From the NCBI RefSeq assembly GCF_900156605.1, contig NZ_FTOA01000003.1, forward strand, positions 372,001-436,000: a stretch of DNA of 64,000 nt, in the 5' to 3' direction. The position numbers were made by a program, and so were the translations under genes. Each line of letters opens with the position of its first letter. Position 1 is the stretch's first letter. Shown here one piece after another: positions 26,721 through 36,497 of the stretch. The DNA is from Insolitispirillum peregrinum (GTDB taxonomy: Bacteria; Pseudomonadota; Alphaproteobacteria; Rhodospirillales; Rhodospirillaceae). The notes under the pieces were generated by a model. The model was not told where the DNA came from. It made no database searches and worked only from the letters and a program-made list of their open reading frames with translations.

Positions 26721-27686
26721 TCAACGGGCGCTTTTGCCCTGCAGTTTTTGCTGCAACGCCTGACAGGGGTCTTCGCGGTCGGCGCGCGGGGTGAACAGCA
26801 GATAGTCGTAGTCGCCAGTGTCAAGGGACTCGACCGAGGTCTGGTCATCCTGCACCTCGACCATCGCCACACTGACGCTCTGACCTGCGGGCAGCAGGCG
26901 GGGAACGGCGCTGTCCCGGCGGACGTGGCCTGCTCCGGCAATCAGCACCCCGCCATGGCCGCTGTGCCGGTCGGCGGTCAGCAAGGCGTCGGCCATGGCC
27001 TGATCGCGTGCCACCTGCATCCGCACCATCGGCAGGGCCTGTTCGGGCGCGATCAGCCCGCAATGACCATTGACCACCGCTTCGGTCTGGGCGGCCAGAA
27101 CCGGTTCGGGCAGGGGGATGGAGGTGTCCGAACCTGCGACGCGCAACTGCTCCCGTTCCAGATTGGCGGGCAGAATTTCCAGACGGGCGGCAAGGGCGGC
27201 GTGGAAAATCGGCCGGTACCAGCTCCACTGCGGCCACTGGCGCTGTTCCCAGCCGACCGCCTGCCCGAGAGCGTCGGTGTAGCCCTGCGGCGTGGCCGAC
27301 TGGCTGGCATCGGACAGGACCTGTGCCAGCGCTTCGCTCTGGGCCGGGCCGATCATTTCAACGGCGACCGCCGGACGGCGGCCATCGCTGATCAGCCCGG
27401 CCAGCAAGGCGGCCTGTAGCGCATGGTGGTCAGGATTGTCGTGTTGTTCCCCCAACAGAACCCAGCGGCTGAGATAAAGGCGGTGTTGCAGCTCGGCAGG
27501 TGAAATCCAGCGCTTGCTGGCGGTGTCCAGAATCCTGCCGACCAACGGATGAGACCGGGCGTGTGGACTTTGCCATGCGGGAGGGACGGGAGCATCTTCG
27601 GCGCGGGCGACGGTCAGGGAACCGGCCAGCAGGAGGGCGGCCAGGACGCCGCTGCGCATAACAGGGGGGAACAAAGCTGGGGGCAT
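26721..27686 (-). CDS. ChaN family heme-binding-like protein
   Basis: Protein of about 321 residues with an N-terminal hydrophobic export signal (MRSGVLAALLLAGSLTVARAED). The ChaN domain shows LLGEQHDNPDHH near the start, AVAVEMIGPAQSEAL and the C-terminal GAGHVRRDSAVPRLL. Family members are iron-regulated and bind heme at the cell surface; the gene's proximity to hemA is suggestive only. ATG 27686 is my choice; ATG 27659 is an alternative. No lipobox cysteine seen. Confidence 0.78.
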   Translation of the reverse strand: MPPALFPPVMRSGVLAALLLAGSLTVARAEDAPVPPAWQSPHARSHPLVGRILDTASKRWISPAELQHRLYLSRWVLLGEQHDNPDHHALQAALLAGLISDGRRPAVAVEMIGPAQSEALAQVLSDASQSATPQGYTDALGQAVGWEQRQWPQWSWYRPIFHAALAARLEILPANLEREQLRVAGSDTSIPLPEPVLAAQTEAVVNGHCGLIAPEQALPMVRMQVARDQAMADALLTADRHSGHGGVLIAGAGHVRRDSAVPRLLPAGQSVSVAMVEVQDDQTSVESLDTGDYDYLLFTPRADREDPCQALQQKLQGKSAR

Positions 27687-27833
27687 AGGGATTTTACCGG
27701 ATTGTTTGCGGGGGAATGTGATGCCACAGTGGCACCGCGATTTGCCAAAACCGATGCGGCGAAACAACAGCATGGCACCAACCGTCTGATTCGGATCCAA
27801 CGCGATTGGTGCCAAACGGAGAGTGTGCCTGTA

Positions 27834-28244
27834 ATGTCTCAGAGTACCGCGGATACGGCTTTTTTTGACCATGCCTTTTCATCGGTCCTGTCGGTGATTG
27901 AACGGACCCGCGACAGCATTGTTGCCGGGCAGGGCACTGATCTCGACTCGAAGCAAAAGATGCGCCTCAGCCGGGAAATCTCGCGCCTGACCAGCCTGTC
28001 GGCCACCGCCATGTCCTTGCTGCTGATGTACAAGGCGCTGGTCGATGGTCAAGGGGACCAGATCGACAATATTCCGGCCCGCCTTGAGGAACTGTATCAG
28101 GGCTTGCAGGTTCAGCCAGCCGATGATGGTCTGGGGGATGTGGTGTTGCCGCCGGAAACCGTTGCCCTGCTGGCAGATGCCGGGCAGGCCTTTGGTTTGA
28201 TGGAACGGGTCTACGGGATGATTGCCGCGCAAATTGCCAATTGA
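27834..28244 (+). CDS. Small helical protein, possibly DUF1465/RcdA-like
   Basis: Protein of 136 residues, mostly helical. The stretch LSREISRLTSLSATAMSLLLMYKALVDGQ and the later LPPETVALLADAGQAFGLMERVYGM recall the DUF1465 family (RcdA, an adaptor in CtrA proteolysis), but it is shorter and the match is by eye only. Start at ATG 27834 after ACGGAGAG. Divergent from the ChaN gene; hemA follows 240 bp later. Confidence 0.5.
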   Translation: MSQSTADTAFFDHAFSSVLSVIERTRDSIVAGQGTDLDSKQKMRLSREISRLTSLSATAMSLLLMYKALVDGQGDQIDNIPARLEELYQGLQVQPADDGLGDVVLPPETVALLADAGQAFGLMERVYGMIAAQIAN

Positions 28245-28317
28245 TAATGACGCCTTTTCTTTCGTGCCTTTTCATGCGGGGAAAGCCTCAGGAAAAGTCT
28301 GCCTATATTGGGCGATG

Positions 28318-28347
28318 GGGTGCAGAGGTTCTTGTTTCTCTGCACCC
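28318..28347 (+). other. Hairpin in the hemA upstream region
   Basis: Perfect 10-bp stem GGGTGCAGAG/CTCTGCACCC with a 10-base loop, about 140 bp before hemA and just after a TATATT box (28303-28308). No T-run, so it is more likely a leader structure than a terminator. No FNR-type TTGAT-N4-ATCAA site was found. Confidence 0.4.
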
Positions 28348-28483
28348 TGACTATTAGGATAAGCCATCATGCCGGACATGATCCTGTTGAGGGCGTGTTG
28401 CGGTCGGCGTGCTGTGGGGAACGCCTGGGGCAAGGGGGCGACAACGTGGTGTGGTTGCCCCGCCTGTTGAAGGAATGTTAGCG

Positions 28484-29716
28484 ATGAATTACGAGGACTT
28501 CTTTGCCGCGCGCCTGGAAGACCTGCACAAAGGTGGCAATTACCGTGTGTTTGCCGATCTGGAACGGGTGGTTGGCAGCTTTCCGAAAGCGAAAAACTAC
28601 ACCGCAGACGGGTCGGTTCAGGACGTCGCCATCTGGTGCAACAACGATTACCTCGGCATGGGCATGCACCCGCAGGTGCTTGAGGCGATGAAGGTCGCTC
28701 TGGACTCCTGTGGCGCGGGCGCTGGCGGCACTCGTAATATCTCGGGGACCAACCATTACCACGTCCTGCTGGAGCAGGAACTGGCCTCGTGGCACAACAA
28801 GGACGCGGCCCTGCTGTTCACCTCGGGGTATGTGGCCAACATGACCGCCCTGATGACCCTGGGCAGCAAAATCCCCGGGCTGGTGATGTTCTCTGATGAA
28901 CTCAACCACAACTCGATGATCGAAGGTGTGCGCCATTCGCGCGCCCCGAAGGAAATCTGGAAGCACAACGATTACAACGACCTGCACCGCCGCCTGTCGC
29001 AGTACGACCGCGATACGCCCAAGCTGGTGGTGTTTGAAAGCGTCTATTCGATGGATGGCGACATCGCCCCGCTGGAAAAGATCATCGAGGTTGCCGAACA
29101 TCACAACGCGATGACCTTCCTCGACGAAGTCCATGCCGTCGGCATGTACGGTGAATACGGATCAGGGGTGGCGGAACGCGATGGCGTGCGGGAACGGGTG
29201 ACCATCCTGCAGGCGACGATGGGCAAGGCGATCGGGGTGATCGGTGGCTATGTTGCCGCTTCGCATAACCTGATCGACTTCATTCGCAGCTATGGTGCAG
29301 GGTTCATCTTCACCACTTCGTTGCCGCCGACCATTGCCGCCGGGGCGCTGGAGAGCGTGCGCTATCTGCGTGAGCACAACGAGCTGCGCATCCGTCATCA
29401 GGAACGGGCGGCAACGCTGAAAGCCCGCCTGCAGGCGCTGAACATTCCGGTCCTGCCGTCGGTCAGCCACATCGTGCCGGTCCACGTCGGCAATGCCGCC
29501 CTGTGCAAGCAGGCATCGGACGACCTGCTGAACCGCCACGGTGTTTATGTGCAGCCGATCAACTACCCGACCGTCCCGGTTGGCACCGAACGTCTGCGCA
29601 TCACCCCGACGCCGCTGCACGAAGATGCGGACATGGATCACCTGTGCGCCGCGATGGGCGAAATCTGGGACCGCCTGAACCTGCCGCGCAGCATTACGGC
29701 CGCTGCGGCGGAATAA
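28484..29716 (+). CDS. hemA: 5-aminolevulinate synthase
   Basis: PLP enzyme of 410 residues condensing glycine and succinyl-CoA, the first step of heme synthesis in alphaproteobacteria (C4 pathway). Visible: WCNNDYLGMGMHPQV, SCGAGAGGTRNISGTNHYH, FLDEVHAVGMYG and the PLP-lysine segment ATMGKAIGVIGGY. Start at ATG 28484 after AAGGAA. Its product would supply the many c-type hemes encoded nearby. Confidence 0.97.
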   Translation: MNYEDFFAARLEDLHKGGNYRVFADLERVVGSFPKAKNYTADGSVQDVAIWCNNDYLGMGMHPQVLEAMKVALDSCGAGAGGTRNISGTNHYHVLLEQELASWHNKDAALLFTSGYVANMTALMTLGSKIPGLVMFSDELNHNSMIEGVRHSRAPKEIWKHNDYNDLHRRLSQYDRDTPKLVVFESVYSMDGDIAPLEKIIEVAEHHNAMTFLDEVHAVGMYGEYGSGVAERDGVRERVTILQATMGKAIGVIGGYVAASHNLIDFIRSYGAGFIFTTSLPPTIAAGALESVRYLREHNELRIRHQERAATLKARLQALNIPVLPSVSHIVPVHVGNAALCKQASDDLLNRHGVYVQPINYPTVPVGTERLRITPTPLHEDADMDHLCAAMGEIWDRLNLPRSITAAAAE

Positions 29717-29739
29717 ACCCTGTCAGCCTTGACCGGGAC

Positions 29740-29773
29740 AAGCTCCGCCTGTTGCTTCAGGCGGGGCTTTTTT
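29740..29773 (+). terminator. Rho-independent terminator of hemA
   Basis: 12-bp stem AAGCTCCGCCTG/CAGGCGGGGCTT (one G-T pair) with a 6-base loop, followed by TTTTT. It overlaps the 3' end of the convergent kinase gene. Confidence 0.85.
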
Positions 29774-32765
29774 CCGCCTGCTTCACCAGACTTTGAATCC
29801 GTGCGGTCAGCTCTGACAGGTTGACCGGCTTGGACAGGAACGCAGAACAGCCTGCCATCTCTGCCCGCTGGCGGGTCTGCGGGGTGGCATCGGCGGTCAG
29901 GACGATCACCGGGATGCGGCACAGGTCGGGGCGCTGTTTCAGGCGGGTCAGCACCTCCAGCCCCGACATGTCCGGCAGGTTGATATCCAGAATGATCAGG
30001 GCCGGGCGCAGCCTTTCCGCCATCTCCAGGCCTGCTGCGCCTGTCTGCGCTACGGCAAGCGACAGGCGTGTAAATTCACTGAACATCAGTTCCATCAAGG
30101 CGATGTTGGCCGGATTGTCTTCGATGTACAGGGTCAGCCCGTCGGCATCAATGGCATGCTGGCTGAGATCTGCACCGGGGAGCAGGCTGGGGGCGCTGGT
30201 TGTGTCAGGCTGGGTGGGCAACTGGAATTCCAGCCAGAACCGGCTGCCCTGACCGGCAATGCTGTTGAAACCAATCTGGCCATGCATGATTTCCATCAAG
30301 GTCTTGCTGAGGGCCAGGCCGACGCCAGTACCTTCGATGTCGGACAGTTCTGCGCCCAGCCGGGAGAACGGCTGGAACAACTGCGCCTGCTTTTCGGCCG
30401 GAATGCCAAAGCCGCAGTCTTCGATCACCAGACGATAGTGGCTGTCATGGTATTCGCCGAACAGGCGGATGATTCCGTTGGGGCGGTTATACTTGGCGGC
30501 ATTGGACAACAGGTTCACCACCACCTGTTTGGCGCGGGTGGGGTCGGCCATGATGCAGGGCATGGTGGCCGGATCCTGACAGTCAACGGTCACCGCAGCA
30601 TTTTCGATGTAGCGGGAGGCCAGCACCAGAGCTTCCTGCACCACGGTTCCCAGGGCGGTTGGTTCGACCGACAGCGACATTTTGCCTGCTTCGATCTTTG
30701 CCAGATCAAGGACTTCGTTGATCAGGCTCAACAAATGCTCCCCACCCTTCAGGATGTAGTTCAATTGCCTGCGCTGCAGGTCGGTGACGGGGACTTTGGG
30801 GTTGCTGAGCATCAACTGGGCAAAGCCAAGGATGGCGTTCAGCGGGGTGCGTAGTTCGTGGCTCATGTTGGACAGGAAGGTGCTCTTGGCCTTGCTGGCT
30901 TCGACGGCGTGGTGATGGGCCTCTTCCAGTGCGCGCGTCCGGGCCAGTTCCTGTGTATGGTCCTGAAACACATTGAAGATGAACTGGGCACCGCTGTGTT
31001 CTTCGGTGATCACCCCCAGATTGCTGGCAGAGATGAACGAACTGCCGTCTTTCCGGCGTACCGGCAACAGACCCCGCCACGATTGCCCGCGCGCCAGCGC
31101 AGAACAAATTTCCCGATGCAGTGGCTCGGTGTCGTCAGTCCACACCCAACTGATCGTGTTATTGCCGAGATCGTCATTGGTGAAGCCGGTCATCCGTTCC
31201 CGCGCCGGGTTGCCGTACAGATAACGCCCGTTGCTATCGAGGATGCTGACACCTTCGTCGGTGGCCTCGATGATCCGGCGGAAGATTTCCAGCTGCCGTT
31301 GCGCTTCCATCATGCGGGTGATGTCGGTGTGAATCGAGATGTAGCGGATGCCGGTGGTATCATCGGAATGGGTCGGACAGATGGTGGTCTGCAACCAGTA
31401 CAACTGGCCAGTCTTGCTCTTGTTGCACAGAACGCCCTGCCAGATTTTGCCCTGCAGCAGGGACTCCCACAAATCCTGATAGAACTGGGGAGAATGGCGG
31501 CCGGACTTGAGCAGACGGTGGGATTGCCCCAACAGCTCGGTCCGGTCATAGCCACTGCTCTGGCAGAACTGGTCATTGCAATAGGCGATGGTGCCGCTGG
31601 CATCGGTCATGCTGATGATCGAATGGGCATCAACCGTGCGCAACAGGTCCTGCAACTCGGCGGTCCGTTGCTGCACCAGCGTCTCGATGGCATTGCGTTC
31701 CGAGTGCAGGCGGGACAGCAGGTCGGCAAACGAGCGTGACAGCGACGCCGTTTCCCGGAACTGGCTGCAGGGGGGAATGTCCTGGCCATCGCGGATCGCG
31801 CTTTCCAGCATTTCGATCGGACGTGCCAGATAGCGGGCCAGCAGGATGGCGGCAATGATTGCCAACAGGATGATACCACCCGAGACCATGAACAGGGCTT
31901 TTTGCAACGGGCTGATCAGGGCGAAAATGTCGGCTTTTTGGGCTTCGAGGACCACTGACCATCGTAGGCCGGGTTGGTGCTGGGCGGGGGGAGCGTGGGC
32001 GATGGCGGACAGGATGCCGCCCGGGCTTTCCCAGAGCGTGCCATCCTGAGCAGGCAGGCTGTGGGATAACAGGCTGCCCAGCCGGTCATGCGGCCCCTGA
32101 ATGATTTGCCCCTCGCTGTCGACGATCAGAATGGTGTAGCGACCGTTGTTTTCAAAGGGCCGCAGCGCATCATTGGCCCACGCCCAGCCGAGATGAACCG
32201 AAAAGACCCCGGCAAGAGTCTGCTCCGGGGTGCGCAGGGGAAAGGCAAAATCGATCAGCGGCATGTTCTGGCCGGCAATGGGCGAGACGCTGCGTTGTTC
32301 GGCATCCTGTGCGGCCCCCATATAGGGAACCGACTGGGCGCCCTTGAACCAGGGCCGCTGCACCACCGAGGCACCTTCGAGGAATTTCGGGTTGGCATGG
32401 CGGATAATGCCATCCGGCGAGGTGACCGATATCCACGGTTGTTCCTGAAAGGCGTTTCTGAACAGGGTCAGGGTGGTGGCGATCACGTCGGGGGACAGGT
32501 CACTGCGCTGAAGAAAGATGGCCGCCGCCGCCGCATCGCGAAAATGGGTCCTGAGCTGCCGTTCCACCCGGTCGCGGGCCTGCAAGGTGGTTGAACGCAG
32601 GTTTTCGACCGCCTCATCCTGCAGCGAGTGGCTGACGATCTGTGTTGCCGCCAGAAAAAAGGCAAAACAGCTCAGGATCGCCAGCAGCAAGGTTGCGAGC
32701 AGGACGGCGCGTCGGAGGGATAAGGGATTTGAGCCTGTGAAGCGTGGGGGGGCAGGGAAGCTCAT
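29757..32765 (-). CDS. Hybrid sensor histidine kinase/response regulator with periplasmic Cache-like sensor
   Basis: Protein of 1002 residues. Order: helix (about 18-41), periplasmic sensor resembling a double Cache domain (about 45-280), helix (about 291-311), HAMP-like linker, PAS (about 370-490), PAS (about 492-605), HisKA with phospho-acceptor His636 (MSHELRTPLN), HATPase (ENPANI-preceding region, GTGVGLALSKTL), and a receiver (about 880-995) with IILDINLPDMSG and the LTAD and KPV switch residues. No output domain, so a partner regulator or phosphotransfer protein is needed. Downstream of the electron-conduit operon on the same strand but separated by its terminator; a link to respiratory control is a guess. 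Confidence 0.9.
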   Translation of the reverse strand: MSFPAPPRFTGSNPLSLRRAVLLATLLLAILSCFAFFLAATQIVSHSLQDEAVENLRSTTLQARDRVERQLRTHFRDAAAAAIFLQRSDLSPDVIATTLTLFRNAFQEQPWISVTSPDGIIRHANPKFLEGASVVQRPWFKGAQSVPYMGAAQDAEQRSVSPIAGQNMPLIDFAFPLRTPEQTLAGVFSVHLGWAWANDALRPFENNGRYTILIVDSEGQIIQGPHDRLGSLLSHSLPAQDGTLWESPGGILSAIAHAPPAQHQPGLRWSVVLEAQKADIFALISPLQKALFMVSGGIILLAIIAAILLARYLARPIEMLESAIRDGQDIPPCSQFRETASLSRSFADLLSRLHSERNAIETLVQQRTAELQDLLRTVDAHSIISMTDASGTIAYCNDQFCQSSGYDRTELLGQSHRLLKSGRHSPQFYQDLWESLLQGKIWQGVLCNKSKTGQLYWLQTTICPTHSDDTTGIRYISIHTDITRMMEAQRQLEIFRRIIEATDEGVSILDSNGRYLYGNPARERMTGFTNDDLGNNTISWVWTDDTEPLHREICSALARGQSWRGLLPVRRKDGSSFISASNLGVITEEHSGAQFIFNVFQDHTQELARTRALEEAHHHAVEASKAKSTFLSNMSHELRTPLNAILGFAQLMLSNPKVPVTDLQRRQLNYILKGGEHLLSLINEVLDLAKIEAGKMSLSVEPTALGTVVQEALVLASRYIENAAVTVDCQDPATMPCIMADPTRAKQVVVNLLSNAAKYNRPNGIIRLFGEYHDSHYRLVIEDCGFGIPAEKQAQLFQPFSRLGAELSDIEGTGVGLALSKTLMEIMHGQIGFNSIAGQGSRFWLEFQLPTQPDTTSAPSLLPGADLSQHAIDADGLTLYIEDNPANIALMELMFSEFTRLSLAVAQTGAAGLEMAERLRPALIILDINLPDMSGLEVLTRLKQRPDLCRIPVIVLTADATPQTRQRAEMAGCSAFLSKPVNLSELTARIQSLVKQAEKSPA

Positions 32766-32894
32766 TTGCGCGGAGGCCGCTTTTGTTGAAGGGGGGAGAA
32801 GACCGATGCCGATCCTCTGATAATCAGCGTGTATATGAAAAAGTCAAATACTGAAGGCTGAATGCCACCATATAAAAAGCGTCTGTTGGTGGAG

Positions 32895-32931
32895 AAAAAA
32901 AAGCCCTCCGGATTTATCTCCAGAGGGCTTG
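32895..32931 (-). terminator. Terminator of the multiheme operon
   Basis: On the minus strand, AAGCCCTCTGGAG pairs with CTCCGGAGGGCTT around a short AT-rich loop (one mismatch) and is followed by a T8 run. It lies 75 bp past the MtrB/PioB gene stop. Confidence 0.88.
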
Positions 32932-33004
32932 CAATGTCAGATGATGATGGGAGGGGGACTTTTTCGCAGGCAATACTCTGGCGTTGCAGCCTGATACCGC
33001 CGGA

Positions 33005-35278
33005 TCACCACTTGATTTTGGCTGTTGCCATCAGGACGCCGACGTCATAGCTGGGGTCGCCTGTTCCGCTGATCAGAACGGTCTGGCTGGTGGTGTTGCT
33101 GGTCGAGGCGGCTTCCTGCACATTCAGATAATCCTTCGACATCAGGTGTTCCCACTGCCCGGTCAGACCGAGGGTGATGCCGTCTTCGACCTCGTACTCC
33201 CCGCTCAGGCGCAGCGAGTTCTGGATGGTCAGGGTATCGGGCAGATCGGTGCCGGTGTTGGTCGCCGTCGGAGAGGCGGTGTTGCGCTGGCGGCTGGTGA
33301 TGCCATAGGTGGTGCGGGCAAAGGACAGCGAGTCATCCAGACTGAGCTTCACCTTCGGGTTGAACTGCCACTCGATGCCAGTGCCAACGGTGTGGATATC
33401 GTCCGAAGTTTGCAGTTTCCAGTCCACACCCGTGTTGGCCGAGCTGGAATTGATTTCCAGCGCACTGCCGACTTCCTGATAGCTGTAGAACAGGTGGGTA
33501 TTGATCCCGCTGACCGGGGTATAGCCAACATCAATGCTGCTGACCAGAAAGTGGTCCTTGGTCACGCCATAGACCACATCAGGGTAATTGTTGTCGGTAT
33601 AGCTGACCGATCCGGTCAGCGACAGTTCGGGTTGGATGGCCCAGGTGACGCTGCCCTTGACCTGATCCTGCAAGCGGTCGGTGTAGTTGTAATGCGACAA
33701 CTCCCGCTCGGCGGTGGTGGTGCGGCCGACGTAATTCCAGGCCAGATTGCCGTTGTAATCCTGCGCATCGCGGAACGCCCGACCAACGCTGAAATCTGCC
33801 GAGACATCCTTGCCGAACGCCGAGCGTACTTTCAGTTCACCCCGGTCTTCGGTGTTGCGGTTGGTAACCGAGTATTCGCGTTGCTTGTCGGTATGGGTAA
33901 ATGTCCCGGACAGGCGGGTATCTTTGGTCAGGCGATAGCCGCTTTCCAGCTCGGCGGACTGGTTCAGGAAAGAATAGGGGGTTACGGTCTTGATCCCGCC
34001 CGACCCGTTCCAGGTGGCGGTGCCGGTATCACCGCGATAGGACGGCGACAGGGTATAGGATGGCGAGTTGTTGTCGCGGTGATCAACGGTGTAGGCAGCC
34101 TTGACCGTCCAGTCATTGGCCAGCCGGTCACTGTAGACCAGATTGGCGAAATGGTTCTGGATCAGGCCATCGTAATGGGTGCCGTCAACGCGCGAGGTTC
34201 CGGCTTCGTAATAGCGGGCGGTATAGGACTCGTTCTGTATCTGGGCACTGACACGGGTGTTCAGGTTCAGGCGGCCATAGGTCCCAACGTTCAGACCGGC
34301 TTCGCCCTTCAGCATATGTTCAGTGTTGCTGGGCGGTAATGAGTACTGCGAGCCAGTGTAGTTGGCCCGGGTGGTGCCGATGAATGGACTGGAACCGACC
34401 CATTGCTGCTGGGTGTTGGTAAAGCTGGAAAAGACGTAGCTCAGTTGTGCCTGAAACAGCTTGCGGGTATAGGCGGCGGTTGCGCTGATGCGGTCGGTAT
34501 CGTACTGAACCGGTTCGAGGAAGGCGGCAAAGTAGTTGTTGTTGATGAACATGAACGAGTTGCTTTTGGTGCCCTGCTTGTGTTCATGGTCAATCTTGGT
34601 GGTGAAATTCCAGTTGGCGATGCCCTTGTAGGAAAACGAGCCGTCAACCCGGTCGCGGCGGGTGCCGACCTGTTCGACGGCCAGATATTGCGAGGCCCGC
34701 GCAATCCCGGCGGCATTGGTCGAGGTGGTGTTGATCGACTTGGCGGCAAGGCCGTTCTGCAACGAGCCATCGCTGCGGAACAGGGTGTGGTAGTTGTCGG
34801 TTTCGATATAGGGCGTGCCCTGATAGTTCAGCCTGGCGGTCCATGTGCCTTGCTGACCCATCTTCAGGCGGGCTTCGCCGTCTTCCAGCAGCTCGTGCGA
34901 GCCGAGGTCGATGTTGCGGGCGTCAAAGGTGACAAAGAAGGTGCCATCATCCTTTTTGACCGTCCGGTCTTCCAGATGGACCCAGCCTTTGGACACCATC
35001 CCGGCCTTGTCCGAGCCGGAGAAGCGGCCATACATCCCGGAACTGCCCTGCTGATAGCCAACGGCCATCCCGGCTTCGTTGACGGTGACCGGCTTGTCGG
35101 ACTCCGGCTTTTCCTTGCTGCTGTCGGCGGCGCTGCCCTCGGCAGCCGGTTCATCCAGTCCGAAATCATCGGCAGACGCCGGACCGGCGGCAAGGGGTGT
35201 CAGGCAGGTTGACGCCAGCAACACCCAGCCTTTGCTCCAGCGGGCCAATCCCCGGCGGAGTGAGATAGAGGTGATCAT
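33005..35278 (-). CDS. MtrB/PioB family decaheme-associated outer-membrane barrel
   Basis: Protein of 757 residues with a signal peptide ending PASA|DD (about 36), followed by a Glu/Ser-rich linker and a long series of alternating aromatic/polar strands, ending in an aromatic-terminated strand (LMATAKIKW). MtrB/PioB proteins form a large barrel that sheathes a decaheme cytochrome and lets electrons cross the outer membrane. Unlike Shewanella MtrB, no CXXC is present in the mature protein, as in PioB-type members. Last gene of the operon; its partner cytochrome gene is 152 bp upstream, with a palindromic repeat between. Confidence 0.88.
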   Translation of the reverse strand: MITSISLRRGLARWSKGWVLLASTCLTPLAAGPASADDFGLDEPAAEGSAADSSKEKPESDKPVTVNEAGMAVGYQQGSSGMYGRFSGSDKAGMVSKGWVHLEDRTVKKDDGTFFVTFDARNIDLGSHELLEDGEARLKMGQQGTWTARLNYQGTPYIETDNYHTLFRSDGSLQNGLAAKSINTTSTNAAGIARASQYLAVEQVGTRRDRVDGSFSYKGIANWNFTTKIDHEHKQGTKSNSFMFINNNYFAAFLEPVQYDTDRISATAAYTRKLFQAQLSYVFSSFTNTQQQWVGSSPFIGTTRANYTGSQYSLPPSNTEHMLKGEAGLNVGTYGRLNLNTRVSAQIQNESYTARYYEAGTSRVDGTHYDGLIQNHFANLVYSDRLANDWTVKAAYTVDHRDNNSPSYTLSPSYRGDTGTATWNGSGGIKTVTPYSFLNQSAELESGYRLTKDTRLSGTFTHTDKQREYSVTNRNTEDRGELKVRSAFGKDVSADFSVGRAFRDAQDYNGNLAWNYVGRTTTAERELSHYNYTDRLQDQVKGSVTWAIQPELSLTGSVSYTDNNYPDVVYGVTKDHFLVSSIDVGYTPVSGINTHLFYSYQEVGSALEINSSSANTGVDWKLQTSDDIHTVGTGIEWQFNPKVKLSLDDSLSFARTTYGITSRQRNTASPTATNTGTDLPDTLTIQNSLRLSGEYEVEDGITLGLTGQWEHLMSKDYLNVQEAASTSNTTSQTVLISGTGDPSYDVGVLMATAKIKW

Positions 35279-35338
35279 GGAGGTATCTCCGTCCTGGCCT
35301 GACCCCGTTGCGCCGGGATCAGGCCGAAGGTGGTGAGG

Positions 35339-35435
35339 CTAGAGCGTTTTCACACTGAGCGAAAACGCTCTCCATTTTTCATGCCGCATTTTCCGAGCCG
35401 TTGACCGGAGACGGTCAACTTGAAAATGCTCTAAT
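35339..35435. repeat. Palindromic intergenic repeat (GAGCGTTTTC / GTTGACCG type)
   Basis: Two hairpins: GAGCGTTTTC..GAAAACGCTC (35342-35370) and CCGTTGACCG GAGA CGGTCAAC (about 35398-35419), with outer CTAGAGC and GCTCTA ends. This type of palindrome is familiar as a dispersed non-coding repeat in alphaproteobacteria. The right end overlaps the stop codon of the decaheme gene. It could stabilise or attenuate mRNA between the cytochrome and the barrel gene. Confidence 0.7.
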
Positions 35436-36489
35436 GCGTCAACATCCCGCCCGATGGCGCACTGGAGCCGTGCACCTTGGAGTGACAGTTGCTGCACCCG
35501 CTGGACAGCAGCATGTTGTAGCTGCCGACACCGCTGCCGCCGGGCAACTGGTTGCCCCCGGACAACAGGGCATCATGGCTGTTGCGGCTGGTCTGGTGGC
35601 AGGTCATGCACAGGAACGGATCGCGCATGGTCAACAGGTGTTTCTGGGTCGAGCCATGCGGCGTGTGGCAGGTCATGCAGTCGTCGCGCACCGGCTCGTG
35701 TTCCCAGATGAACGGACCGCGCTGTTCGGCATGACAGGTGTAGCAGGTTTCGTTGGTGGTCATTTCGGTCAGCAGCGACGGCCCGCCCGAGCCGTGGACG
35801 GCGTGGCAGTCGGAACAACTGACCTTGCCTTCCTTGATCGGGTGATGGCTGAACGCCTGCGCTTCGCCGCGCTGCTGGGCATGGCAACTGAAACAGACTT
35901 CCGGCTGGGTCATCTTGTCCATCACCGGGTCCTGCGTGGTGTGCAGGGTGTGGCAATCGGTACAGGCGACATCGGCCTGCTGGTGCTTGGAGCCGGGCCA
36001 GTTGATATGTTCTTCGCCCAGATGGCACGACCGGCAGACCTCGTTGCGCTTGTCAACCGGCGAGGCCAGCGGTTCCTTGAACGACACATCGACCGGCGGC
36101 CGTTTTTCGCCCTTTGGCGGACGGGCGTTGTTGTGCTCGTCGCTGGGGCCGTGGCAGCTTTCGCAGGCATGGTTGGCCATCGGCGAGGTCGGGTCGTCCT
36201 TCACCCCGTGGGCTGTCTTCATAATGGTGCGATCGGTGACGGTATCGTGACACTTGATACAGGTCTGCTCGCCCCTGGCGGCCCAGGTGATGGCATCATC
36301 GGCGGGCTTGGCAGGCTTGTCGGCATCCAGCGGAGACGCCGGAGCCACCTCGCGCACCCAGCGTGACGATTGCCCGGTGGGGAACGGCTCGGCGGCGATG
36401 GCGTGGCCGAACCACGCTCCAACGGCAAAGGTCAGGGTATAGGCCAGCAGCAACAGGGCTGTGGCCTTTAAAACGTGGCGCGCTGTCAT
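35431..36489 (-). CDS. Periplasmic decaheme c-type cytochrome (MtrA/DmsE family)
   Basis: Protein of 352 residues with an N-terminal export signal or anchor (about 8-30, ending in AIAAEP) and ten CXXCH sites: CIKCH, CESCH, CRSCH, CTDCH, CFSCH, CSDCH, CYTCH, CMTCH, CMTCH, CSNCH. Number and size match MtrA/DmsE/PioA-type wires that thread through an MtrB/PioB barrel. The barrel gene follows on the same strand, supporting a cytochrome-porin conduit. No DMSO reductase genes (dmsAB) are in the window, so the substrate is open. Confidence 0.92.
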   Translation of the reverse strand: MTARHVLKATALLLLAYTLTFAVGAWFGHAIAAEPFPTGQSSRWVREVAPASPLDADKPAKPADDAITWAARGEQTCIKCHDTVTDRTIMKTAHGVKDDPTSPMANHACESCHGPSDEHNNARPPKGEKRPPVDVSFKEPLASPVDKRNEVCRSCHLGEEHINWPGSKHQQADVACTDCHTLHTTQDPVMDKMTQPEVCFSCHAQQRGEAQAFSHHPIKEGKVSCSDCHAVHGSGGPSLLTEMTTNETCYTCHAEQRGPFIWEHEPVRDDCMTCHTPHGSTQKHLLTMRDPFLCMTCHQTSRNSHDALLSGGNQLPGGSGVGSYNMLLSSGCSNCHSKVHGSSAPSGGMLTH

Positions 36490-36497
36490 GGCAGGTC

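Noticed and set aside
28256-28483. 4.5S/SRP RNA before hemA because of GCCTGGGG-type words and a GC hairpin
   Set aside because: The conserved SRP core (GGAAGGAAGCAGCC-like) is absent.
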